A model generated the notes under the pieces. The model was given only the letters and a program-made list of their open reading frames with translations, was not told where the DNA came from and did no database searches. From Bursaphelenchus xylophilus (taxonomy: Eukaryota > Nematoda > Chromadorea > Rhabditida > Aphelenchoididae): a stretch of 64,000 bases of DNA. Shown one piece after another: positions 55,011-64,000 of this stretch. A program made the position numbers and the translations under genes. Position 1 is the stretch's first letter. The number at the start of each line of letters is the position of its first letter. The stretch spans positions 2,728,001 through 2,792,000 of the forward strand of contig CAJFCV020000005.1 of the NCBI GenBank assembly GCA_904066235.2, in the 5' to 3' direction.

Positions 55011-57439
55011 TGTCGCAATTTCTGCACTGTGCAATTTTTATCGCGGTTTCTGCACTGTGCATCTCAGAGATCCGTCGGATTTCCGCACGCCGCGACGAAA
55101 CCCAATCCCTCTCGCTCCTCCATCTTGTTGACCGCACCGTGCGTAAGCCATGTTTTCAACGTTCGCCAGTCTGGCCGCACGGTGAGCGATGCCAGACAAT
55201 GAGCAAACACGATCGCACGGTGCGGTCCGCTTTTCTCGTTTTGGTCGCTCTCGGCCCAGACGGCCTGACTCATCGCCACGTGATGGCCGCGTTGATCGCG
55301 AAAACAAAATCAGCTTCCGACTTGTGTCGCGAAACGCTCTTCGAATGTTGTCGCTTTTCTGTTTTGCCGACCTTGGCGAATGTCACGCCAGCGACAAGGA
55401 CATTTGTCAAGGCCGCACGGTGCGAACTCCCTTCGTTTGGCAGGTGATTTTTGGAATGCACAGTGCGGGTGGAGGTCAGTGAGGAAGCGACAAAAAACAC
55501 ATGCAAAATTTCCAAAAATCGCACGGTGCTGAAAATTTTTTGTGTCCGCGACAGAAATTTGGCATTTTTGTCGCATGCACTGTGCGACAAGTCAAAATTC
55601 GCTTTTTTCCATCGCACCGTGCATGGGATCACAAGACCCATCAACTGTCATTGCGCACTGTGCACTCAAAAACTTATCGCACCGTGCATCTCTTCCTGAT
55701 CGAAACCTTTTGTCGCTCGACACTCGCTCTTGTGCTGACGCCATTTTTGATCCGACCCTTTCGAAGCGCCCACTTCTTTCTTCTTCCTCTTTTTTTTTTG
55801 AGAAACTTGGCCGCGCGCTCGCCCATCACACGACCAGCGGCAGCCCAAAAATTGTCTTGTTTTGGATCGCTGTCGCTGAATCCAAACCCGGATTCCCCCA
55901 ATCGCCGATGGGATGATGGCGCGGGGAGAAATGGAGAGGAGGCGAAAACGGGATGTCGCGCGAACAAAGAACGCATGCACAGTGCGCGGATCCGGAGCGC
56001 GCGGGGTCGGAGCGGGGGAGTGGGGCGGGGAGAAAATGAGGTCGCACTGTGCAAATGCGTTTTCGAACCTTCTGGAGATCGCGGCGACAGCGCGTCTGGT
56101 GATGAAATCCGCGTTCCGTGCGATCTGTGATCTCTGGTTTTGTTTGCACTGTGCAATGAGTTTGAGGTTTTGGCCCGCACTGTGCATTCTTTTTTTCGAC
56201 TTTCTGCACTGTGCACCGCGCGATCAATCAAGTCGCATCGCGCCGCACAGTGCAGCAAGTCCGAAAGTTTCATCTTGTCGCTATTTTCTCTTCCCAGGGT
56301 TTCAATCTTTGTTTGGTCGCTGCAGTTTTGTCGCTTGCCCTCCCTCCTCATCCATCTTTTCTCCCCCCTGACAAGGGCCGCAGACCACGAGACGCCGCGA
56401 CGAGAGTGAGGGCCAACCGTGGGTTCGCACCGTGCATTCGGCCGACGAGAGGGCGGTGGGAGAGAGAGGGAGTGCACGGTGCAGACGTTCGAAAAAAGAG
56501 CGCAGGGTGCCGTTTCTGTTCGGGTCACATGGAACGGTGGGGGCCGCGACAGTGCGGCGGCAGAATCGCCTCTCCGGTCCCGTGGCTTTTCCGTCCCCTG
56601 AGCGCCGCCCGCCTCTCTCCGACACACGAAGAGCGACGATTTTTTCGGAGGGGGGTGGGGGAAAAAAGGCCCACCCCGAAAATTTTGTTGTTCCGCACTC
56701 TTTTGGGGCTCGGCCCGTGGGGTTCGTTTGGCCAAAAGTCGCTGTTTTAGCCCCCTGCATGCACGGTGCAGTTGAGCGATTAGACTAATGCACGGTGCGG
56801 TGGGTCAGGGTGACTTCCGCCGCACGGTGCGGTGTGGTCTGGACTGCACGGTGCGCGTGTTTTTTTACTTGTTCTCTGCACGGTGCGGTCATTCTTTGAG
56901 CTCAACGTTTGACTCGCACCGTGCGACAGCTCATTTTTAAATTTCTGCACAGTGCAGAGACCATTTTTTCTTCCACTTCTCATCCGCAAAGTGCAATTCA
57001 TTTTCTGTTGCACTGTGCAACCAATTTTATTTCCCATCCTTTTTGCACAGTGCAAATTAAAATAAAATTCCGATTTTCGATCTGCACATTGATTTCCCAT
57101 TTTCGCCCCCCTTTCAAATGCACTGTGCACTCTCTCTCTTTGTTTGGCGCTTCCCATTCCGCCATAATGGATAGGAAAACAAGGGATTGCACGGTGCATT
57201 CAATCCTTTCCGCTCTCTGAAACCGATCTTTGCCCTTGCCATTCAAATGGGCCATATTGGCCTTGATTTTTGCACTCTCGACAGGCTTTCGGCGAGTGAT
57301 CGCACTGTGCAATGGGGCATTTCCGATCAATAGGTTCGATTTTTTTGTGCACTGTGCAGTCCAAAAGCGGATAAATTTCGCACTGTGCGGTTTTTACCGT
57401 AGTGCGATAAATTTTTCTTGCACGGTGCAATAATTTTTG

Positions 57440-57758
57440 CCGTTGCACAGTGCAATTTTTTTCTTGCACAGTGCAATATTTTTTTTCTTGCACAGTGCGG
57501 TCTGTTTTTGCCGTTGCACAGTGCACTCTGACTTGTTGATTGCACTGTGCGTCCCATTTCGGGTTTCCCCCCGCACCGTGCAGTTCCACTTTTTCATTTC
57601 CCTACCGCACAGTGCAATATTTTTCTTCTTGCACAGTGCAGTCTATTTTTACCGTTGCACAGTGCACTCCGACTTGTTGATTGCACTGTGCGTTCCATTT
57701 CGTTTTTCCCACCGCACCGTGCAGTCTCATTTTTCATTTCCCCTACCGCACCGTGCGA
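57440..57758 (+). repeat. Tandem duplication inside the array, period about 141 bp
   Basis: TTGCACAGTGCACTC, YGACTTGTTGATTGCACTG and the following CCGCACCGTGCAGT recur 141 bp apart (57514 and 57655). Confidence 0.85.
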
Positions 57759-57802
57759 CAGTAATAAAACCTTGAAAAAGGGCGCGGAAAAGCCCATTAA
57801 AT

Positions 57803-57821
57803 TGTAAACCGTTTACAATGA
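57803..57821. promoter_or_regulatory. Palindromic forkhead-like site
   Basis: TTGTAAACCGTTTACAA is a near-perfect palindrome of two GTAAAC half-sites at the right border of the GCAC array, 0.7 kb before the PP1-docking gene. Could bind a forkhead factor; could be chance. Confidence 0.25.
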
Positions 57822-57824
57822 AAA

Positions 57825-58494
57825 AAGGTCGGAATGGTTATAGTTACATCATAGTATAAGTACAGTACAATTTACAAGCCAGCTGGGGCAGCGATAAACA
57901 AAAAGGATCCTCACTTTACGATTTTCTCGATTTTTCTCGTGTTTTCGACCTTTTTTCTCCACCATTCTCGCGTCGTATCTTCGGCTAATGGCTTTGTTAT
58001 GTATGTCAAGGCGTTGGGAGGCGCGTTCTACGATCATCGCCGTGTTTGCTGATTGATTTTATCCATTTTGGGGCGTTCACTTATATTACACTTGTTTTTT
58101 GATCTGTTTTTCAAAAATTTTCCGTTGATTTGCGCAAAAACGGCACATATATATTTAAAATAAGGCTAATCCGAAGTCTTCTCGTATTTTACCCGCCATT
58201 CACCCATAAACTTTCAAGTTCCGGCCCAAAACGTACGATTTATGGGGAAAAAGCGTGAAATTTTATGCATTCCCGAAGAGCTCGAGGTTTCTCGAGATTT
58301 TTGTGGAAATTGCGTGTCGCGAAGAATCGAGGGAGTATTTTCGCGTCGTTTTTAGTTATATCCTCCCTTATTTTTGCGCTTTCGACCAATTTTTTCGGTC
58401 GTTTCTCGTTCTCCAAAATTCTCTCCAATTTGATCGCGCTTTCGACGAAGAAACCGACTTTTCCGCCCACCAAAAGATGCCCAAAATAAGGTGT
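57825..58494. other. Upstream region of the PP1-docking gene
   Basis: Non-repeated DNA with a TATATATTTAAAATA stretch near 58148 and one CGTATTTTAC copy (58182). Possible promoter; no exon seen apart from the open frame noted at 58255. Confidence 0.35.
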
Positions 58495-58506
58495 AACAAT
58501 TTGCAG

Positions 58507-58650
58507 ATGATCGATTGTGCCCAAATCCGTCTGGAAACCCTGAGAACCTACGTCAGGGCGCCTTTCCCCAAGACCGCCGACCTCATCCAGCCCGATGCGA
58601 AGCCGGTGGACGCTCATTTCGAGGATGGGTGTGCGGTGATGTCGCTGCAG
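58507..58650 (+). CDS. PP1-docking gene, exon 1 as seen
   Basis: 48 codons from MIDCAQIRLETL to VMSLQ, ending in phase 0 at the strong donor CAG|GTGAGG. The same frame is open upstream to about 58255, but that part is low-complexity and lies before the acceptor AACAATTTGCAG, so I start at 58507. Confidence 0.65.
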
Positions 58651-61600
58651 GTGAGGATCTTTGTTCCAATGCTCGATTGCGTGCTTCAGCAGCTACGGGA
58701 ATGGAAATTAATTAGGGATTACTTGTTTGGCAGCTGTAAAAATGGAATTATATTACACTAGGGGGCTCGGTCAAAGAATGTGCTTTTTTGCTCGAGAAGT
58801 GGTCGAAAATAAGTTGGAATGGCTATAAATAGATGAAGCAAGGCGCTATGCGAATTTTAGCATATATTTCTTTGGTGTTTATGCTCGTTTTCACCGAATT
58901 TTTAAGAGATTCCTTGTTGTTCGCAAAATGGTTTGTTTTCTACCGATTTTTTTTACAAGGAAAGTGCTTCTATGGGGGATGGAGTTACAGGTCGAGACAT
59001 ATCAAAAAAATCGCAAAATTTTTGTGATTCAGAATGTGTAAAAGTTAACTGCTCAATCTTGGTTTGTAAGGGTGAAAAAATCCTCAGAACTTTTCTCGCA
59101 ACACCACGCAAATGCCTTTTTGACCAAGTTTTTACCAAAGCAAAAGCTTTGTTTCGAGCTAAAGTAAGCCCTGGCATCTTTACAAGCCTTTAAATATCAT
59201 ATTTGATTAATACTACATCTTCATTTGTAGTTCCAATATAAAGGCCTGTCAAGATGCCAGGGTTTACTTTAGCTCAAAACAAAGCTTTTGATTTGGTAAA
59301 AACTTGGTCAAAAAAGCATTTGCGTGGTGTTGCGCGAAAATTTCTGAGGGTTTTTTCGCTCTTACAAACCAAAATTCCTGCTAATTTTTACATATTCTGA
59401 ATCAGAAAAATTTTGCGATTTTTTGATGTATGTCTCGACCTGTAACTCCATACCCCATATAAGTACTTTCCTTGTGAAATTTCTCCCAAAGAACAATGCT
59501 AAAATAGTAATATTTTTGCGCAGTCAGCTGTGCTGCCCCCTTCAACAAATCTACCGCTTCCTTCCGGCCAATAATTATCGCATTGTTCTAGAATTTCTGC
59601 CCGTTTTGAGTTGAATCCCTATTTTCGGAAACCCTTGTCGAAGAGGACAACACTTTTTGTCTTCAAACAATGTCATGTCCGTTTCTGAGTGTTCCAGTGT
59701 TCGAATTACGGTAGCCGAATTGAACAGGCTGTTGTTTATGAAGGTAATTTGATTTCGGTTCCGAAAATGGGTTTCAAAGTGTCGGAGGAGGCGGGATTCA
59801 TGCCAAATTTGTTGCACAACCTAATGACCCATTGCGTCATGAAATATAGAGGTCTTTTATAGACGGTCTGTCCGCTTTTTGTTGAGGAAAACGAAACTGA
59901 GACGATTGGGGAAACCGAAAATTATTATTTTTCTTCGATGCATGTGTGAAATTAGGATAATCGAGGGTGCTGATTTCGAAAATGAAATTTTTTATCTTTA
60001 CTTTTTTTCTTAACTAGTACTGTAAAGTAGTAATTTTGAATTTTTTTTTCATAAATACTCGATTTAGGGGTTTTTGATGGTGCTGATTTCAAAAATCTTA
60101 TTCATTTTTTTCTGATTTGAAAGCAGCACCATCGAAAACCCTCAAATCGAGTATTCGTGAAAAAATTCAAAAAATTATTACTTTACAGTACTACTTAAGG
60201 AAAAAAGCGAAGATCAAAGAAAAAATGAATGTCATTTTCGAAATCAGCACCCTCGATTAACCTAATTTCACACTTGCATCGAAGAAAGATAGTACTTTTC
60301 GGATTCCCCAATCGTCCCAGATTCCTTTTCCTCAACAAAAAGCGGGCAGACCGTCTATATAGGACCTGTAGATTTCATGACGCAATGGGTCATTAGGTTC
60401 CAACTCCGGAGGATAACATTTGAATTTCAAGTTTATCGCCAAAAAGTGATATTTTTGACCTAAATCAATGTTTTCAGGCCCAAAAACGCACTCAGGAACA
60501 CGGTCGCTTCACGGTGACGCCCGTCAAGGAGCCGGCGTCCACGGCGTACGAGACCTTCGACCATCTGTCGGTGGAATGTTCCGGCTCCGCCGCCGAAAAA
60601 CGATCTCTTCTCACGGTGTCGCCGGCCGACTCCACGGACTCGGGCGTTCCGCCGTCGCCCTGCGCCTACGAGGAGGACACGCTGAGCCCGTTGCCGGGCC
60701 CGCTGCCCCGCTTCGACTTCAAGGCCACCCAGCATTCGGGGCCGGTGAATGCGCCCAAGTTCAGGGCGCGCTCGGCCAGCGAGTGTCTGGACGTGCGGCG
60801 GTTCGCGTCCAATCAGTTGGGTCGGCAGAACTCGGTGAACTCCTCAAATGGTAGGTGATTTGAAAGTTTTTGGGGATTTTTGAAAGATTTGGAAGGGTTT
60901 TGGCCAATGTACCGGTTTAGTGTAGTGGTAGTGAGTTAGGAGTTGGTTTGAAAAGTCGCAAGTTCGATTCCTCCCTTAATCTGTTTACTAAAAATGTCTG
61001 TCAAATCCTGGCACAGACATTCCCCAGCACTATTATGAATTCCCAACCCCACTTACCGGTAACCCGACTCGATTAATCACCCCATTTCCTTTCAAAAACA
61101 ACCTTAATTTACCCCCCGAGGAAATCGAATCCCAAAATTGTGAATAATTCAATGTTTTTCACGGCTATTGTTACATCGTAGTCAGTGGGGAAAAAATTGT
61201 TTATAGTACAGCCATGAATATTCATAAGAGCCTGCGGCGAGGTAAAAATAAACCGGCAAATTGAGTTAGAAAACCCACCGAATTTGGAGCGAAGGCAGCT
61301 GCAAAAGTGTTTCAAATCCAATTTGGGGCCGAGCGCCGCGAACGCGATATGGTAGGGAACGGCGGGCCGGGCTCGCAATTAACATCAACTTGACGAAAAT
61401 GGAGCGAAAATTGTGTTTTTGACATGTGTTTTTGGAATGTTTCCGGTCCAAAAAATTGTCCTTTTGACGGCCAAAAATACACAGCGACCATGTGCGCCCA
61501 CCGTGAACAACACTTCAGCTCTATGGAAAATGTATAAACGCTCGAGTACACGCATAATTGGGAGCTTGGACATAAAAATTGGAGGAGAAACGGGAAATTT

Positions 61601-64000
61601 TGTGTTATCTTAGGCAATTTGAAGTATTTTGAGAGATAATTTGGAGAGGAAATGATGTCTGAGGGAATGTAGATCATTTTTTAGAGTATTTGACATCGAA
61701 TAGTAAAGGTTGGGATCAAAAAATTGAAGATAATTTGAAAAAATTTATATTACTTTAGGTAAATTTTTAGAAAAAATGTTTCTAAAATGAACCTAGAATA
61801 CAGTTTACTGTCGTTTATGAAATTTTGCTGCAGGCAATTTGAACTTTTGCCTCAAAAAATCAAGGAACACGGCAAATTTATATTCTTTTACGTTATTTTT
61901 GGCTGTTTTTGACGTGTTTTTCGGAAGGATTTAGTAAAACAATACTATCAATCGCTCCCTCAAAGTGATTTATGATATTTGCCCTAAGGCACTGCCCGCT
62001 CTCATCATAGTTTTGCAGTTTGTCGCTCTTTTGAACTGCAGTTATTGATAGTCTCGGGAATTTGGCGAAACCCCTCGGCCCGTTATTAATTTCCTCGCGG
62101 TTTTTTGCCCCAGTTTTTACACTCCAACAACCCTCCGACTGAATTGCATATGAATTTTAATCGGAATTTTATCAGCCAACGGGAAAGTCGGCGACTTTCC
62201 GCGATAAGCCCGGAGGGGAAAATAACAAAACTGTTTTGTACACAAGATATTTATGATTCGAAAAGGGCATTATGAGCAGTTGGGGAGGTAAGGAAGGGAG
62301 GAGGTTTGAAAAAAGTTGGAAAAATTTGTTCTTGAGTGAAAATGTCGTTAAAATATCTTAAATACGGTAATGCATCAATTGAAAAGTGGTTTGCTGGCAT
62401 TTACAGTGGCGGACCTGATCCAGTGGCAAAAAAACGTATCATTTTGCATCCGGGAAGTATCAAAAAATGTGGCAAAATACCTCCCTCTCCAACTAGAGTT
62501 TTTTCACTTGGAGAGGGAGGTATTTTGCTACATTTTTGATACTTCCCGGATCCAAAATGATACTCTCTTTGCCACTGAGTCAGGTCCGTCACTGTAGCAG
62601 CCAGCAAACCGCTTTTCAATTGAAGCATTCTCGTATTTTAAGTATTTTAACGACATTTTCAATCAAGAACAGATTTTTCCACTTTTTTCAAATTTCATAT
62701 GCCGGAAAAGGAGAAAAAAATAACGGAAAACTGCAAAGAAACGGAAAATTTTGGCATAACTCAACTTCTTCACCATTTTTTTGCTTGAAAAATTAAATTT
62801 CGGTCCTAAAATACGACGTAAATTATACGACCATCCGTTTCAGACTCGAGCATTTACACCCCGAATGGGACGGGCCTTCGTTCCATCCTCAAAAAGCCCA
62901 AAATCTTGCCGCCGGGCATGGGAAACACGCTGGTGCTGGCGGGCCAGACCCTCAAGCGAAGCGATCGCCGCTTCGTGCTGGCCCGCTCCGTCTCCGAATG
63001 CCACGATGAGAGCTTCAGATTGGACATGTCCTTCGAGCAGATCAGCCTGGACGAACTGGTCTCCATGGAGGATTTGAGCACTCCGAATTCGCCTCTGAGC
63101 GTCTGCGATGAATCGGAGGAGTTCGAGAATAGCAGTGAACAGGATAACGGGGAGGTGAAGGGTAAGATTTTTTTGATACTCGGGATTTTTTGAAATTTTT
63201 TACGATTTTTGGGATATTTTGGACGTTTTTTGCCGAAAAATTTCAAAAAGTTGCACTTTACCTATAATTTTTTGACTATATTTTGAACCTAGAGCTATTT
63301 ACAAATATTTGCGGGCTATTTTATGTCTTTAACTTCAATATTTCCCCCAGAATCAACTATATTTCCATGTTTTACAAGGAAAGTACTTCTATGGGGTGTG
63401 GAATTACCGGTCGAGATATATATCAAAAAATTCGCAAAAATTTTCTGATTCAGAATATATATAAATTAGCTGCCTAATTTTGGTTTAATGACATGTTTTT
63501 GTCCTCAGAAGTTTTCTCGCGACACCATGCAAGTGTCTTTTTGACCGTGTTTTTACCAATAAAAAAATTTTGTTTTATGCTAAACTAAATTCTAAGGCCA
63601 TGACAAGCCTTAAAATATCAAATTGGATTACAACTACACCTTAAAAGTAGTTCCAACGTAAAAAATGGGTTCTAATGTGGCAAAAAGAACCGAACCCGTT
63701 TCCCTCGGATTTCCAACCCAGCGCTCTAACCACTCGGCCACACCGCTCTCTTCCGAAGGAAGAGACCGAGCGCGCTTTTGTTGCCGCAGATTTTTTTCCT
63801 CGAGAAAAAGATTTATTGAAAAAACTCGCTGATAGACCAAAATTAGGCAGCTAATTTATATATGTTCTGAATCAGAAAATTTTTGCGAATTTTTTGATAT
63901 ATATCTCGACCGGTAATTCCACACCCCATAGAAGTACTTTCCTTGTTAGATCAAAAACCCCGCGTGAAAAGGGTCAGCTTCAATGAACTGGTCCAGGCTC
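58507..64000 (+). CDS. Putative PP1-docking protein (SILK + RVxF, plus RFxV), partial at the window edge
   Basis: Visible exons are 58507-58650, 60478-60850, 62844-63161 and 63950 to beyond 64000. All junction phases agree, giving at least 295 residues. I do not recognise the family. Visible motifs are RFTV (58-61), the form bound by SPAK/OSR1 (worm GCK-3) kinase CCT domains; SILK (186-189) and RVSF (286-289), the two classic protein phosphatase 1 docking motifs in their usual order about 97 residues apart; and two related RSxSEC boxes (146-151 and 220-225). Residues 90-130 are rich in Ser/Pro (VSPADS, PPSP, LSPLPGPLPR), and residues 228-275 are acidic. No membrane segment or catalytic domain is seen, so it is probably a disordered cytosolic regulator. 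Exon 1 starts at ATG right behind ATTTGCAG, so the start may be trans-spliced. Upstream exons and alternative starts are possible. Confidence 0.8.
58956..59474. mobile_element. Family D TIR element, full palindrome, in PP1-docking gene intron 1
   Basis: CAAGGAAAGTGCTTCTATGG to CCATATAAGTACTTTCCTTG. The arms (about 255 bp each) pair through to the centre near 59215, which includes GCCAGGG/CCCTGGC. No tRNA-like part, so this is probably the ancestral form. Confidence 0.85.
59818..60399. repeat. Palindromic element in PP1-docking gene intron 1, with family I core
   Basis: AACCTAATGACCCATTGCGTC at the left, complement ending at 60399. Inner arms share GACGGTCTG, TTTTTGTTGAGGAAAA and CTTCGATGCA. 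Core 59955-60258 holds the CGAGGGTGCTGATTTCG modules of 51752-52205. Confidence 0.85.
60478..60850 (+). CDS. PP1-docking gene, exon 2
   Basis: Follows AATGTTTTCAG and ends in phase 1 at GTAGGT. GC-rich with strong third-position bias, unlike the flanking introns. Encodes residues 49-172: the RFTV motif, the Ser/Pro-rich stretch, and RARSASEC at 144-151. Confidence 0.88.
60911..60985 (+). tRNA. tRNA-like relic in PP1-docking gene intron 2
   Basis: TTTAGTGTAGTGGTAG (A-box-like) and AAGTTCGATTCC (B-box-like) at tRNA spacing. No good acceptor pairing. Confidence 0.3.
60986..62403. other. PP1-docking gene intron 2, unique part
   Basis: 61270-61570 and 61960-62220 are less AT-rich and could hold intronic regulatory sites. 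No exon with consistent phase found. Confidence 0.35.
62404..62594. mobile_element. Family B TA-element in PP1-docking gene intron 2
   Basis: Compact 191-bp, nearly perfect palindrome. CAGTGGCGGACCTGATCC to GTCAGGTCCGTCACTG, flanked by TA. Confidence 0.88.
62844..63161 (+). CDS. PP1-docking gene, exon 3
   Basis: Follows CCATCCGTTTCAG. The first two bases complete Asp173, and the exon ends in phase 1 at GTAAGA. Encodes the SILK motif (LRSILKKPK), ARSVSEC, and a Ser/acidic segment DLSTPNSPLSVCDESEEF. Confidence 0.88.
63375..63945. mobile_element. Family D TIR element at a 3' splice site, with tRNA-like sequence
   Basis: CAAGGAAAGTACTTCTATGG to CCATAGAAGTACTTTCCTTG, flanked by TTA at 63372-63374 and 63946-63948. 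The downstream duplication supplies the A of the exon 4 acceptor AG. Confidence 0.92.
63676..63747 (-). tRNA. tRNA-like sequence, anticodon GGA by position
   Basis: Reverse-strand counterpart of 39065. A box intact, B box degraded (GGTTCGGTTCT), short variable region. Shares with 39065 the upstream hairpin CTTCCTTCGGAAG. Confidence 0.45.
63950..64000 (+). CDS. PP1-docking gene, exon 4 (runs off the window)
   Basis: Follows CTTTCCTTGTTAG. AT completes Asp279, then QKPRVKRVSFNELVQA. The KRVSF core matches the PP1 RVxF docking consensus. The 3' end is outside the window. Confidence 0.8.

Larger units (their letters stand above)
54252..57758. repeat. Large GCAC-N-GTGC motif array (about 60 sites)
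   Basis: About 62 exact GCAC-N-GTGC sites by hand count, all four central bases used, nearly always extended to YGCACNGTGCR. Spacing is irregular (about 15-250 bp). Intervening DNA is GC-richer than the window and mostly unrelated from gap to gap, except for local tandem duplications. No credible gene: long frames on both strands reflect low stop density and read HSA, CTVQ and LHCA repeats. Confidence 0.92.

Noticed and set aside
54617..55447. 276-codon open frame on the plus strand
   Set aside because: Peptide is LHCAIF and HGAVG repeats produced by the GCAC-N-GTGC array; no gene signals.
55674..56735. 353-codon open frame on the minus strand
   Set aside because: Lies in GC-richer array DNA with overlapping long frames on the other strand. 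The peptide has no domain and contains translated GCAC motifs (CTV, HSA). Low stop density explains it.

Overview
The window reads as nuclear DNA of a rhabditid-type nematode (roundworm). The evidence is TTTTCAG-type 3' splice sites, GTRAGT-type donors, AT-rich introns, a first exon directly behind what looks like an SL trans-splice acceptor, and dense small inverted-repeat DNA elements. Nothing in the sequence fixes the genus. Only two protein-coding genes can be built with confidence. Both lie on the + strand and both have their introns invaded by repeats.

Gene 1 (16747-23563) is a complete six-exon cation-diffusion-facilitator (SLC30/ZnT-type) zinc transporter of 413 residues. All exon phases agree, both zinc-coordinating HxxxD pairs are present (H107/D111 and H267/D271), and a His-rich cytosolic loop lies between TM4 and TM5. 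Intron 1 carries GCAC-N-GTGC modules and a MITE. Intron 2 carries a 1,297-bp Tc1/mariner-type element with a decayed antisense transposase, ending 9 bases before exon 3. Gene 2 (58507 to beyond the right edge) is an unrecognised Ser/Pro-rich, probably disordered protein. Its four visible exons join in frame to give an RFTV motif, a SILK motif and an RVSF motif, which suggests docking of an SPAK/OSR1-type kinase and of protein phosphatase 1. Its last visible 3' splice site directly abuts a transposable element.

The rest (about 0-16 kb and 23.6-58.5 kb) holds no gene I can defend. It is filled with short palindromic families, named here A-K. A: CTGTCGGGAAAATAATGAGC ends. B: CAGTGGCGGACCTG ends with TA target duplications. 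C and D: CARGG ends with 3-bp TNA target duplications; D often carries a tRNA-like sequence. E: modules of the 9-bp palindrome GCAC-N-GTGC. F: a TTGCGGGCA fold-back array. G: GGCGAAGGCTCGGCGGAGAC. H: CTAGGGAAGTGTAC ends. I: CGAGGGTGCTGATTTCG modules. J: a 220-270 bp direct repeat. K: a TTAA-flanked 1.24-kb palindrome. Nested insertions (C in B, H in D, a motif array in A, a small MITE in C) give relative ages.

The most striking signal is at 54252-57758. About 60 copies of YGCACNGTGCR are packed into 3.5 kb of locally GC-rich DNA, and smaller clusters of the same motif recur across the window, two of them inside the zinc transporter's introns. At least three other short motifs (TTGCGGGCA, GAACTCTACCCC, GGGGCTTGATCTAAAAC) form analogous fold-back arrays. 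A separate 10-mer, CGTATTTTAC, is also strongly over-represented in both orientations. The GCAC array is the best candidate for something undescribed: a multi-site platform for a DNA-binding protein, in the manner of nematode pairing-centre arrays, or a new kind of motif-array satellite.
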